Below the pieces are notes generated by a model. That model was not told the DNA's origin. It saw only the letters and a list, made by a program, of their open reading frames with translations, and searched no databases. Shown in pieces: positions 23,751 to 35,088 of a stretch of DNA of 64,000 nt (position 1 is the stretch's first letter; each line of letters starts with the position of its first letter). The translations under genes and the position numbers were made by a program. Origin of the DNA: Ophioderma brevispina. Its lineage: Eukaryota > Echinodermata > Ophiuroidea > Amphilepidida > Ophiodermatidae. The stretch covers positions 62,001-126,000 of the forward strand of contig JAMKCH010057955.1 in NCBI GenBank assembly GCA_023653785.1, in the 5' to 3' direction.

Positions 23751-24448
23751 CCCAAATTGCATCCCCCCTCATCCACTTCCACTATCCTCCGAATCCTATT
23801 CTCTAAACACTCTCCACAATTTTCATTGCCATTCACCTATATGGTAATGGTTTAGTATATAACTATGGAGTTCAGCTATAATGAATGATTTCACCATGTA
23901 TTCTGGTTTCCAAACCTTATGGGTTAATTCCTTAAATTTGGTGACAGATTTTCGGACGTCAACTTGTGTTCCAAAACCGACTCATTCTGATTGAGTGATT
24001 CCATTGATAGAGTTGGAACTGCAACGATTTGTGTGTTGAAATTTGATATGCTAAAGGAGTAGTGGTAAGTACCCCTCCCTGTGCCAAAGAATGTCAGCTT
24101 TGTACACCCTATGGCCCTATACAAAAGAAGGCATTTGGTCTCAAAAATTCTGGCCACAACATTCCAAAGATTAAAGTGACAGAGTAGTCGCAGACATAGA
24201 AAAATGCGAGGCATGGACGATGACCTCCTGTGACCGCCAGACATGGGAAGAACACATGAATCAACTCCATCAGTTATTTGAGATATTATCTCAGGCAGGT
24301 TTGGCTGTGAATCTGTCAAGTACACTGCATGTAACATGACCCATAAGGATTATAAAGAAACCGCATCTTCCCAGTTATTTTCCAGTATCTACCTTTAACA
24401 CTAACTCCGTGAACTCAAACACTGTATGGTTCATTTTACTCTCTGCAG
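23751..24448. other. P450 intron sequence
   Basis: No exon or mobile element is recognised. The acceptor CTCTGCAG at 24441-24448 ends it. Confidence 0.4.
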
Positions 24449-24594
24449 TATGCCAAAGGTTTCAATGGAGTGGAAAGAGATTTCACTGCCGTCGACGAGT
24501 AACGTAATACCGCCCTTACAGTTTGGATGGGACCATTTTATCCAGGCGTCGTCGTTAATCATCCAGACAATATGAAGGCATATTTGCGACGATG
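24449..24594 (+). CDS. CYP4: CYP4-like exon 2 with in-frame TAA
   Basis: The exon follows acceptor CTCTGCAG and ends at TG|GTAAGA (donor at 24595). It has 146 bases, entering in phase 0 to fit exon 1 and leaving in phase 2. The translation gives YAKGFNGVERDFTAVDE, a stop, RNTALTVWMGPFYPGVVV, then NHPDNMKAYLRR. The VWMGPF...V..HPD..KA pattern is the family-4 beta1 region near the substrate channel. The TAA at 24500-24502 falls where a conserved Tyr is expected before R.T (K/E-Y-R), so one C-to-A change (TAC to TAA) would explain it. The minus-strand 97-residue open frame across the same bases is a shadow. Confidence 0.7.
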
Positions 24595-26713
24595 GTAAGA
24601 GAATGAAGTTTGTTGTTTTTAAAGGCCTACTATAATCTAAGGTCACGTCCACAATAGCTGCGGGACTGACTACAATTTCCCTTCTTCTATGGCAGCCTGC
24701 ACATACACACTGTGCTAGTATCACGCATCTACAATGTATCTATCCAGGAGTGGCAATGGTTTGGGGTTGTAATCTATTTAATAGGGCTTTTTTAGATATG
24801 AGTGTTTCGGTGCGCATGGCTACAGAGCCCATAGCCCTGTAGCCATGGCGCGTATGTTCAAGGGGTATTATTTTTTATAGAGATTACTTTTGCAGGGGAA
24901 GTTTCTGGATTTTGAGTTCTGCACAGTAATTTCAGAAGCATGATTGATAGTGAACTTCCTATTTTTTTCTTAATTTATCATGATATTACTAAGATCTTTT
25001 GAACAAGGGTTTAAGAGATGAATTTTTTAATGTCACTGGGACCGAGACTGCCATATAAATGCATGTAGCAGGTTCACAAATTACCGTTTGTAAATCCCCA
25101 GTGCCCAAAATGAGCAGATCGTGTCCTACCTCCCTGTCCAAAACACATGTATGTCTCACATCTATCGTTACGCTGTGACAACAGAGGATAACAGATTGCT
25201 TGCTGCTTTGCTATTGTATTTATAAACGGTAACGAATGATATTTGGTGTCACGTGTCAGGAACCAGGTCACGTGTCAGGTTCATATATCATTTTGCTCTT
25301 CGGGGGCGACCGATATGTATAAATCCGACTATGTTTAATCAAGGTCTTTACATGACCTCTCCCACAGTCTATTATTTATTTTCCAAGACACCGATGGATT
25401 ATGTCTAACAGTACAGAATTGTACCTTTTCCCTACTGATTCAAAACCGACGGACGATGACGATAACGGTTGTTTTTTTCCACTGTAGGGATACGTACGTC
25501 TTTTTACCTGAATGGTCCCCCTAAGCAAAATACTAAACCAATCACAATGCGTGATCATCAAAAATTTTCCAAAAATTGGCTGTTATTCCCATAAGAAAAT
25601 TCCTTTTTAAGATTCAACATCTGTATATTGTTCTTAATAATTAATATTCAATTGTCCCCGCATGAATGTGAAAAATGGTCCATAATCTACAAACTGAAAA
25701 CATAGTTAGCCGGCTAAATACCCTCGTGGACTGAATGAGCAGACGGATCCCCGTCTTAGTTCACGCTTACAGCCACTTGCGCGCGGCTGCGGGGGTTATG
25801 CGTCCAGTTACTACGACGCAATTTTGCGTTTTGAATTTAATTCCTATGGCACCCGCTACGGCCGCCCTGCGGCCCCGACACATCGCGGTGTTTTCATAGC
25901 ATTTCACATCTAGTTTTGCTGAGGCTTGATCTGTCTGTAACCAATGAATTTTTAGACCTGCGAAACTCTTGATGACAATCTGAGATTCACTTTTTAATCC
26001 TATTTTTCGGTTTAACAGTCTGGTTCCTTCGTGAACACGTCAAACGGTTCATTAAGTTGTAATACAAAATGTTATTTTCAGAGCCAAAAGAGAGAAAGGC
26101 GTATAGCTTTCTTGAGCCCTGGCTGGGTCCGGGTTACTGCATAATACGGGAAAAGTGGGCTCGTAATACGTCGACTATTGACACCTGGTTTTCATTTTGA
26201 CGTACTGAAACCTTACGTCAAAATACATTGGGGAAAGCGCCAAGAAATTAGAGTTTAGGGAGAGGTGAAAGAAAGGGAGAGAAAGAGACACATACATTGG
26301 GAGAGTAGAGAGAGATGGAGAGAGACGGCGATAGAGGTTGAGGTAGAGAGAAAGGGAGAATTCTATTTCACATATTAAATTTTGTTAATGATCTTTTCGA
26401 CTACTCTTATGCCCACTATTTATTTGGGATGTAAACAATATTAATAATATGTTTCGATTAACAAATCATATCCGTTCTGTTTGGTGGACATCCTCGTTTC
26501 CCCCCTTTGGTTGGGTTTTATTTAGATAAAGTGAATTCATCAACATACCAGGCAGTTGAATCCAAGGTCACCAATAAGAATCATACGTTAGTAATAATGC
26601 ATTCAAAATGTTAAATGGATCGCAATCCCTAAAATAATAACATTCATTGCATGAGATGAATTTGTAATTTAGGGTATTTTTAGTCGGCAGCCTACATGAC
26701 CCATGTGACCTTG
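24595..26713. other. P450 intron; second copy of a dispersed repeat
   Basis: The block 25078-25135 repeats positions 1-60 of the window. A small hairpin, GGCTACAG...CTGTAGCC, lies at about 24819-24845. A direct repeat, GTCACGTGTCAGG, lies at 25249-25261 and 25267-25279. A purine-rich GAGAGA tract lies at 26255-26360. The expected exon for the P450 helix-C region was not found here. Confidence 0.4.
25078..25135. repeat. Dispersed repeat, copy 2
   Basis: Near-identical to 1-60, same orientation: ATTACCGTTTG, AAATCCCC, GTGCCCAAA and TCCTACC blocks. Confidence 0.6.
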
Positions 26714-28804
26714 TTATACCATATATATAAGGTTTTTCTTCAACTGTTTCTAGACGAGTTTATCCTGCTGAATCTGAATCCGATGGATTGCCAGATAAAA
26801 AACCTTGACATTTTTCGAAAAACGCAAAAAAAAGTTCAAAATGGCCACCAAACACTAAAAAACTCATAGTAATTACTCAAAAGTTGTAATTTTTTGGCCT
26901 GTCTCATTCAAACACCCATTGGTGACCATTAAAATATTATTCATAACCACCTAATTAAGAGATTCAATATGGGCCTCCGATACACAAAGCAAGCTGATAT
27001 TATCTACTTGGACCGGAAATGGTAACTTGATACATTACCAATGCCCTTTAGCAATTAATATATTAATTGAAATATAAATAGCTTGCAACAATTTGATAAT
27101 CAATTTAATAAAAAAAACAATTCAAGAGGCTCCAAAATGGCAAATTTATTACTACATATAAGCCAGAGCTGCCATGTTTTGTGTAATCGGAGCATTTGTG
27201 TTAGAGCAAATTATATATCATAACATAAAAAAAATATCCCATTTTTACCTTTCTTCCAAAATCCAAAATAGGCATATAATATGGCAGCAAATGTCAATCA
27301 GTAAAGGTCAGTAATTCATTCACGCTGTAAGCTAAAGAGATAAATTTTTGTGGTTTTTTAGTTGATTATCGCTTCAAAAAATCCCAGTAAGACTATCTTA
27401 AGTGTCTTTAAGTGTTATTCATAAAATATCCCAATATGGATCCAATGGACGCCCCAAACCTCCAAAACAAAAGAAACAATATCTCTAGACTATTAGTGAT
27501 CGATTTTTTCGCCGCTTAGTAAGTGCCATTTCCAGCCATATTGGATACTCGTCTTGGATGGCATCTTACATGAATCCTCTGATTACGTCATTATGTGTAC
27601 ATGTATCTGATTGACTACAGGGAATACACAAAAACATTGGCAGGACTATGTTAGACACAGCTACAATTATAGCTATCTTAGAGTAGGAACCATTTGGAAT
27701 CCTATAATGAAAAGGCCTTTACAATCACATTTGTAAAAATATTTCCTATGGGTCTAAATTTCTTAAAGGTGGCAACGAGAGCTTTTTAGGCACCCAATAT
27801 TGTGTCATAATAGTAATTCATATAATTAGCCCATGAAGAAGAAAGATTTAATTGCGTCCGACATTTTTCAAGGCATGAGGCTTTTATTTACATGTTCATT
27901 ATTCTTCTGGAGCATTTTATTGTTGACTTGCGTAGTTCACGGGTTATCCAGCCAGAGCTGAAATCACATCAAGAAATGTGTGTCAGTGGCAGAGACTGCA
28001 TGCATGTAGTCTATTGTTGTGCGTAATTGTACCCTTTTCCTAGCTGTTTGTGATTTTAAAACGTGTTTTTATTGTGGATTAACAGCATTCTTTTAAGCAA
28101 ATAATGAATTTTTAAAAATTGAAAATTTCGGCGGCATGTTTCGGCACAGCGCGGCGGCGGACGCAAAATCTAAAACTTTCATTCCCATTGCCTTAGACAC
28201 TCAATAGATTCTTACCGTTTAATTGGATACAGAAATTCTTAAAAGAGAAACGGTGATTTGATTGCTTATATTTCAATGTACCAAAAAAACACCTAAGGCT
28301 GAATTTCATATTGCTCCTATACGAAATTAGAAATTTAACCATTTTTATACCAAAGCAACGTTTCGCAGCTTAATTCTTTCAGATGGGATATTATTGATGG
28401 AAAGCTTTACATCGGGGTAAAAATCAGTACTTTCGATTTTTTAGGGACACCTGATTTGTGAAATCTCTCGTTGCAACTGCCAAAACACCAAGATAGATAT
28501 CAAATTACCAAACTGCAGTCAAAAGTGGATCACGATCAGACACTTTATTGTATTAGCGGCCATATTGAATTCATTGATTACGTGGTTACAAAATCATGTG
28601 TTAATTGGTTACTATGAATGTTTTAACGAAATTACAACTTTTGAGCGAACAAGAGATGAATGGTTTGTGTTTTGGTAGCCATTTTGATTTTTTACGTTTC
28701 TACAAAATGCTCAAGATTGCTCGCCTGGCATCCATCGCATTCAGAATCAGCATAAAAAAACTGGTCTAAAAAACAGTGAAAAAACATTATATATCTAATA
28801 AAAC
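26714..28804. mobile_element. 2.1 kb foldback element in P450 intron
   Basis: The arms are reverse complements. Left 26714-26895 pairs with right 28640-28804 (blocks TAGAC.AGTTT, GCTGA.TCTGAAT.CGATGGAT, AAAATGGC.ACCAAA.AC and CTCAAAAGTTGTAAT). A second pairing further in, left 26941-26985 with right 28555-28600, shares AACCAC.TAAT and ATTCAATATGG. The phrase CCATATTGGA/CAATATGG recurs inside, and the centre has no transposase. Arms exceed 200 bp in total with about 80 percent identity by eye. This fits an old non-autonomous long-TIR or foldback element. Confidence 0.6.
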
Positions 28805-29264
28805 GGTTGATATCAGTTATCAATGAATCTGTCGCCTGGACTATTCCATGTGTACCTAGATAGTGCCTAGATGAACACCCTTCTCCCCACTTTTACGACC
28901 TACGATATGCAAGCGAACACAAAGGAATTAGTGGAGTATCTTCCTGTGTAAATAAGGGGACCCCCAATAAAAAAAGAAAAGGTAAAATGTTATGTTAATG
29001 TTTTTCGTTACTAAATTTGGAAATGTGTATTTTGTATTCACGGAAATCGATTAAAAATGTTCAATGTTTCACGATCGCCTACATTTCTCGTGCACAGCTT
29101 TTAAGGAAACGTTCGGTGCACCCCTAAATATTTTGACGAAATCAGATTTAACACATAGCCTACATGCGAATTTAACAAACAACCCAACAGAGTGGCCGAT
29201 GGGGAACCGAAATCTACAAGAATACTCATTAAATTAAAAATGATTTTTCACCATATGTTTATTT
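28805..29264. other. P450 intron sequence
   Basis: No gene or repeat recognised. Confidence 0.35.
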
Positions 29265-29572
29265 TAGTGTACACACTGCACTTAATTAAGGTGCAATTGC
29301 ATACACACTAGCAGAAAACTTACAAAGATTGAAAAAACAAGTGTGCCTACTGGAAATATGGCTTTGGTATGTAAACCAACACACATCACCTCTTAATTCA
29401 ACGAACTGTGCGTACAAACTAGTAAATCTCTTAATCGAAATAACCATTCCCTTAATTGAAAGAAGCTGATTTGCTTCGTTGAAATAAGAGAAGATCGTAC
29501 ACACTATGTCAGATTTGTAATCTTTGTTAACGCTTAATCGAAAAAAGAGATGTTGCTATAGTGTGTACGGAG
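29265..29572. mobile_element. Possible MITE with GTACACAC ends
   Basis: The left end TAGTGTACACACTGCA mirrors the right end TGCTATAGTGTGTACGG. Further TACACACT words occur just inside (about 29301 and, near the right end, 29495). Interior sequence includes partially matching CTTAATT.AA/TTAATCGAA stretches. The inverted repeats are short, so this is tentative. Confidence 0.4.
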
Positions 29573-29741
29573 TATATTTTACTAACGTACTTTCTTTCAT
29601 CATGCAAGAGAAGATTATAATTCTCTAGTGGTATATCGAGATGGTGCCAGGTGTTATTTACAAGTCAGACATTGAGCCAAGCACTATAAATAGCATGGGT
29701 TTTTCCATGTACTGTGTGTTGCAAACAAATATTGCAAAATA

Positions 29742-30158
29742 CACCTGGCACAAAAAGTATCTCGGCATGTTTTTCGATCAGTTTTGTGCCAAAGTCAGAC
29801 CATTTTGAAAGTTTTCGAAATATACATTTTGTTGCCTATGTCTTGCTCTTTCATTTAATACCTGGCTTGTAAAAAGGCGTGCAGAAATGGCTAAGATAGA
29901 ACACCCGAAAGACGCAAACCCCCAAAACCAAAAGTTGCAGTTTTTGGATTTTTCAATGGGCATCGCAGTGTACTGGACACGAACACGCGGACCACAATCA
30001 ATATTGCAAGTAGGCTTTCTCGCTCATTCAGTCGGAAAACCTCTTTGTGTAAAATCAATACACACGTATTATTGCGTTGTACCACATAGTGGTAAAATGG
30101 TCTGACTTTGGCACAATACTGATCGAAAAACATGCCGAGATACTTTTTGTGCCAGGTG
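29742..30158. mobile_element. TA-flanked element with 65-bp inverted repeats
   Basis: The left arm 29742-29806 and right arm 30096-30158 are almost perfect reverse complements, starting CACCTGGCACAAAAAGTATC and continuing through GGCATGTTTTTCGATCAG to AAAGTCAGACCATTTT. TA lies immediately outside both ends (29740-29741 and 30159-30160), as in Tc1/mariner-type insertions. The 290-bp centre has no known coding motif. High arm identity suggests a fairly recent insertion. Confidence 0.75.
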
Positions 30159-30185
30159 TAGGTAGTTTCCCACGATATCATTAAT

Positions 30186-30935
30186 GTAAGATGATTCAAT
30201 GCATATGATGTCATTTGTGATCCAATTGGGCAGTATTAAGCTATGTTTATGCATGATGATGCTGTAATCGTTATTATTAGAGACTAAGGAAACCCTAATT
30301 ACAGAAAAATATATATTGTGCTCACTGGAGAGACTTGGGGCCAGTAGTTACTTGTGGATCTCCATGCAGTTTGGTAGATCAGTGCAGTACATTATCCGTT
30401 GATGTTATAGATATCACAGGAGCTGTATACGCAAGCTATTTATTGCTGTCATATTTCAAGCCAGAAAGAGCTTCAGTTTTTGGAATCATAAAGGGATTCC
30501 AGTTTGTAGTCCTAAAGTGGACATTTGCGACATATTTTTGGTGGTAGCACTTGCATTATTGTACTGCGGAATAATAGTGTCGTCGAGGAACAACCCCGTC
30601 GTCTTGAACTGCTGGACAAAGTTATCTTCAGGACTGCTCCGAAAGAGGAACTTTCATCTGAAGAAGATTCCCATGGATTATATACTGTTACGTATGACTT
30701 TGCATGATGTGTGAGATCCAATTGGACAGTATTAGGCTGTGTTTATGCATGATGATGTTGTATATCTATTGGGAAATGCTAGTTGTGAAATACTATATGT
30801 AAGGAGTTAAAAAACTTGGCTAGTAGAATTTATTTCTTGAACTGCTGGACAAAATTATCTTCAGGACTGCTCCGAAAGAGGAACTTGATATCTGAAGAAG
30901 ATTCCCATCGATTACATACCGTTGATTTATGTGAC
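30186..30935. repeat. Two interleaved direct duplications
   Basis: Block A, built on GATCCAATTGG.CAGTATTA.GCT.TGTTTATGCATGATGATG, occurs at about 30217-30262 and 30715-30757. Block B (TTGAACTGCTGGACAAA.TTATCTTCAGG through GAAGAAGATTCCCAT) occurs at 30603-30680 and 30837-30910. Copies are 90 percent or more alike. Block B can be read as ELLDK.IFRTAPKEEL, but the second copy carries an indel, and no family is recognised. Confidence 0.65.
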
Positions 30936-31137
30936 TTGCTTGTGGAGACGTCTAATCGTTGAACTGCAACACTTCTTTAAATTCTGAGCATTAGTCGCCA
31001 CGTCAAATTGGACATTAATAGAATAAGTATTTACTATCAGTTCTGAGTGTATTTGATGATTGTTATTGCCATTGTAATTGTGTTTTGAACATCCATTAAT
31101 ATTGATCATTTGTGCACTGCACAAAGCTCATTTCTTT

Positions 31138-31414
31138 GGCTGGTATTCTGAAAGGGAGTCTAACTTTAGACCTGTGTTTAAACCAGAGTTAGTCCTACAT
31201 GAGTGGACCCTTTTCACTTCAAAATACATTGAAAGTTAAATGTACCAGGTGAGAAAATTCCTCATGGATTGTCTGAAACGGCCCATATATGAGGAATTTT
31301 CTCACCCGTTACAGCACATTTTAAAAGTATGTTGAAGGGAAAAGGTCCACTCTTGTAGGACTAACCCTAGTTAAACCCAGGACTAAAGTTAGACTGCCTT
31401 TCAGAATACCAGCC
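31138..31414. mobile_element. Foldback MITE, GGCTGGTATTCTGAAAG ends
   Basis: The element is palindromic over almost its whole 277 bp. GGCTGGTATTCTGAAAGG at the left pairs with CCTTTCAGAATACCAGCC at the right. Inner pairs include GTCTAACTTTAG/CTAAAGTTAGAC, AGTCCTACA.GAGTGGACC/GGTCCACTCTTGTAGGACT and GTGAGAAAATTCCTCAT/ATGAGGAATTTTCTCAC. It would form a long hairpin as RNA or single-stranded DNA. Flanking TTT on both sides may be the target duplication. Confidence 0.75.
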
Positions 31415-31589
31415 TTTGTGTTTAAAGGCTATTTCTGACCTTGGCGTGCACGAGACGTCGTAACATTATAGGTGAATATTAAAGTAACAGGCAAATTCCA
31501 ATGGAAGCACATCATTTCGTAAGTAGTCAATCGTAAGGCTGTTTTTCTCTAAAATTGTTGTTTGCATTTTGATATTTTTTTTATAAAAG

Positions 31590-31720
31590 GCCAAGATGCG
31601 AACAATCTGTGAGAGTGCTGATCGACCTTCTATTGAGATGTCGTCTTTGGTAGGACAAGCCGCGGTAGAGAGCCTCATGAAATGTGTGATGGGACTGGAG
31701 TATGACATTCAAGGTCAAAG
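31590..31720 (+). CDS. CYP4: CYP4-like central exon
   Basis: Between acceptor TTATAAAAG and donor GTGAAT, an open frame reads AKMRTICESADRPSIEMSSL then VGQAAVESLMKCVMGLEYDI and QGQR. The pattern P.EM...V...A..SLMKC.....  is the family-4 stretch between helices D and E, where S/T-x-E-x-F-x-x-V-x-x-x-x-x-D-x-x-x-K-C is typical. The exon is 131 bases, entering in phase 0 and leaving in phase 2. Upstream, an exon for the helix-C WxxxR segment is missing, so the entry phase cannot be tested. The match is modest but in the right place and orientation. Confidence 0.55.
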
Positions 31721-32317
31721 GTGAATGCAGAAATGTGTGTTATGTTTACATCTTTCATTATAACAATTAGAAGGTAAAACATTCTCCTAAAAGTGATTAG
31801 TGATCCATCTCCCAATTTTATTTTTTTTAGAATTCTGCTTTGAAAATGTCCACCTTGTTCAGGTCTCCAATATATACATGCATCCAATAGGTATGCACTA
31901 AACAAACATAGGATGAACACACCAGTTATTCATATTGGTTAATATAATCAAGTTCAGAATTGCATTCCTTACAGATAGGTTTGTTTACCACTTGAACCAA
32001 AGATTGAGCTCTACTGAATAGGTCTATGGTCACTGCATCCCGCACTGCATGCATATCAGGAGGTTTGGTTTTAAGTTCCTCAACAAGAGTCGTAAAATGT
32101 GATCCACCAAACATAGTGATATGAGATTTTTGGATGGGGAATACTGCCACATCAGATAAGTTATGAGGGCGAAGCCAGAACCAACATTTTATTTTGTACT
32201 AGAGAAGGTGTTTGCATCTCATATAGACTGCTACGAAAATCCAAGACGGGCCCCCCCCCACACGGGGTCCAACTTCAAATTAGTCAAACTTCAATCCTGT
32301 ATTTTTCACATGGGCGT
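31721..32317. other. P450 intron sequence
   Basis: No exon or repeat recognised; minus-strand open frames here lack motifs. Confidence 0.35.
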
Positions 32318-33421
32318 TGTTGTATAGAGTGAGGGGGGTCTTTGTTTTATGTGAGGGGGTCTTTGTTTTATAGTTGAGGGGGTCTTTGTTTTATAGTTGA
32401 GGGGGTCCTTAGTCTTTGTTATAGTTGAGGGGGTCTTGTTTTATATTTGAGGGGGGGTCTTGGTTTTTAGTTAGGTGGGTCTTTGTTTTATAGTTGAGGG
32501 CGTCTTTGTTTTAGAGTTGAGGTGGGGTCTTGTTTTATAGTTGAGGGGGGGGTCTTTTTTTATCGTTGAGGGGGTCTTGTTTTATAGTGAGTGGGAGTGG
32601 GTCTTTGTTTTATATTGGAGGCGGGTCTTGTTTTATAGTTAGGGGGTTCTTTGTTTACAGTTGAGGGGGTCTTTGTTTTATAGTTTGCGGGGGTCTTTGT
32701 TTTTAGTTGATGGGGGTCTTGTTTTATAGTGAGGGGGTCTTGTTTATAGTTGGGGGGTCTTTTTTATAGTTGAGGGGGGGAGTGTCTGTTTTATAGTTGA
32801 GGGGGTCCTTTGTGTATAGTTGAGGGGGTCTTTGTTTTATAGAGGGGTCTTGTTTTATAGTTGAGGGGGGGGGGGTCTTTGTTTTTAGTTGAGGGGGGGG
32901 TCTTTGTTTTATAGTTGAGGGGGTCTTGTTTATAGTTGAGGGGGTCTTTGTTTTATAGTGAGGGGGTCTTGTTTTATAGTAGGTGGGTCTTTGTTTTATT
33001 AGTGAGGGGGTCTTTGTTTAGTAGTTGAGGGGTCGTGGTTTTCTAGTTGGAGGGGGTCTTTGTTAAGTTGAGGGGGGGGTCTTGTTTTATAATTGAAGGG
33101 GGTCGTGGTTTTATAGTTGAGGGGGGTCTTTGTTTTATTAGTTGAGGGTGGGTCTTTGTTTTATAGTTGAGGGGGTCAGTGTTTTATAGTTGAGGGGTCA
33201 TTGGTTTTAAGTGAGGGGGGGGTCTTTGTTTGGAGTTAGGTGGCTCTTTGTTTTATAGTTGAGGGGGTCTTTGTTTTATAGTTGAGGGGGGGTCTTGGTT
33301 TTATAGTGAGGGGTTCTTGGTGTTATAGTTGAGGGGGTCTTTGTTTTATAGTTGAGGGGGTCTTGGTTTATAGTTGAGGGGGTCTTTGTTTTATAATTGG
33401 GGGGGTCTTTGTTTTCTACTG
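32318..33421. repeat. 1.1 kb G-rich 23-bp minisatellite
   Basis: About 45-50 imperfect tandem copies of a 23-base unit of the form GAGGGGGTCTTTGTTTTATA plus GTT. Copies differ mainly in the length of the G run (4 to 9), the T run before GTTTT, and loss of single bases. The plus strand is strongly G-rich with a run of five or more G per unit, which gives G-quadruplex potential. The minus-strand KTKTPST repeat frame is a by-product and not a gene. It lies in a P450 intron. Confidence 0.9.
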
Positions 33422-34267
33422 AGGGGGTTTGGGTCTTTGAGTCTTGGGTCTGTTTTATAGTCACCCATTCCTTTTGTGCGGGTGATGGATTAAAATGGGA
33501 TGTTGGAATGTCGTTGTGGTTCTTCATCTCTTTTTCCATGGTCTAACTTGAAATACCTCCTGGAGAAATTCTGACCAAATCACAGATGACTATCATAACA
33601 TTTTGTGTTTGCTAAAAAAATCTATTGATTTCATGCACAAAACTTTAAGCTCATTGAGTTTCCCGTACCACATTGAAAGCCGGACTACCAATTGTGCAAG
33701 CAAAATCTAAATGTCATTAAAACCTAGGGTGTCCACCACAAAACAAAACTGTCATCTCTATGAACATATTTCTACATCAAATGGTGAGATTAATCGTTCA
33801 AGGACACCCTCTAGGTCTTTGTAAAAAATGGTTAATGTTGCAGAAATTTCGTATTTTTAGATGGACAAGTGCACAAATTCTACACGACAGGCATTCAGAA
33901 AAATAAGATGGGTGTAAGTCAACGCAGGCGACATTTCTTTGTCCCTGGTACCCCCAATGTTCACTTTCTAAAACACCTTTTCTCGTGCGCAGTTGATAGA
34001 AGAAACAATTGAAATTGCAAACGGAATAAAAAAGATTCCGATTATGCTTGGTAGTGTTACAATTTCCAAAGGTTAGTTTTTTATCTGCCCAATCTCTGCC
34101 CATTTCTGCGATTTCATTAATCGTTGTTATTTTATGGGTTGGTTTTTAATTGACGCATATGATATTGAATTAAACAAGTGTGATTGAAATGAAATTGTAT
34201 CATAGGCATTGTGTTTGGACGTCAAAACGTGTATATAAGAATTTAAAATATTTTCACAATAATGCAG
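33422..34267. other. P450 intron sequence
   Basis: No gene seen. The minus-strand 101-residue frame at 33798-34103 has no recognisable motif. Acceptor candidates for the next exon are TAATGCAG (34260-34267) and GGGTAG (34289-34294). Confidence 0.35.
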
Positions 34268-34527
34268 TGGGCGCATCCTTATCTTGATGGGTAGGCGATG
34301 ATGACTCAAACTCAGTTCCGTTGTTCCAATCTGCTCTACAACTCTGACTTTGTTTACCATCTAACTCCCGCTGGATTCAAATACCGAAAGTCTCTCAAGT
34401 TCCTACATAACTTCACAGAAAATGATACAAGACGGAAAAGCAAAGATGGCTCAATCGAACAAAGAGGAGGACAGAAAAAGAAGCGGCATCAGGTGCTTTT
34501 CTAGATATTTTGATAAGGTGTGACAAG
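34268..34527 (+). CDS. CYP4: CYP4-like exon with TAG and a frame slip
   Basis: The first frame gives WAHPYLDG, a TAG stop at 34292-34294, then AMMTQTQFRCSNLLYNSDFV, YHLTPAGFKYRKSLKFLHNF and TENDTRRKS. The block SDF.Y.LTP.G...RK.LK.LH.FT is the family-4 F-G to H helix region. After KKKRHQ the frame shifts by one base near 34487-34495 and continues GAFLDILIRCDK to the donor GTAGGC at 34528. That matches the family's R.AFLD.LL segment. If the exon starts at GCG (34295), the TAG is avoided but the HPYLD block is lost. One missing G in the CAGGTG run would restore the downstream frame. Confidence 0.75.
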
Positions 34528-35088
34528 GTAGGCTGATGCATGAATCCAAAATATAAAAAGGCCTGGCTTTTGAAATCGTTAATATAAATGGAGCACTTTT
34601 TACTAAGTTTATACTACAGATAGAAAACTAGCTAAAAGTGTAAATTATCTTGATTTTTTTTTTTTTTTTTTTTTAAAGATATTACAAATACTGTAGGTAA
34701 AATATACTGAGCTTTGTTGCATTATTAAAACGGTTACCCCAATTTTGGGGCTATATCACTGTAAAAAGTTGTTGATTAAAAAAAGAATGATTCTTTATGT
34801 TGAATCAAATCGTAGTCAAATTTGAGTACCTTACACAAATTGGAATACACTAAACAAACAAGTTTCTTCATAGAACAGGAAATATTGATGAAAATTTTTA
34901 CTTCAAACATGATTTATTCGTCAATATTTTCTTCAGCGTTTTCAGCACATAGAAAAAGTTTGGGCAAGCCGTATTAATTCCCGTAAGACATTTCATCCAA
35001 GAAAGTAAATAACTCGTTGATTTTTCTCCTTCTTGTCCTCGTCTATGCCTCCCGGGAAAAAGTTTTTCTTAATGTTTGTATCAAACAG
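34528..35088. other. P450 intron, poly-T at 34657-34676
   Basis: A 20-base T run and AT-rich sequence; no exon. Acceptor ATCAAACAG ends it at 35088. Confidence 0.4.

Noticed and set aside
22563..23855. Long proline/serine-rich plus-strand open frames (up to 196 residues)
   Set aside because: They are the reverse strand of a decayed LINE whose minus-strand translation shows RT and zinc-like motifs; no plus-strand motif or splice support.
24431..24724. 97-residue minus-strand open frame with several Cys and Trp
   Set aside because: It overlaps P450 exon 2, whose plus-strand frame matches the family; the minus frame has no recognised motif.
31490..31535. Possible helix-C P450 exon (GKFQWKHIIS with a following GTAAGT)
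   Set aside because: Only W and one basic residue fit the WxxxR region, there is no TPxFHF block, and it lies just 55 bases before the next exon.
32318..33421. CRISPR-like array of short repeats
   Set aside because: Units are directly adjacent with no unique spacers, in a eukaryotic intron; it is a minisatellite.
33276..33539. Minus-strand frame with KTKTPST repeats
   Set aside because: It is a translation of the G-rich minisatellite and varies with its indels.
33985..34062. Possible small P450 exon between the central and helix-G exons
   Set aside because: It has an acceptor-like GCAG and a GTAGTG donor, but the translation LIEETIEIANGIKKIPIML does not match the family at that position.
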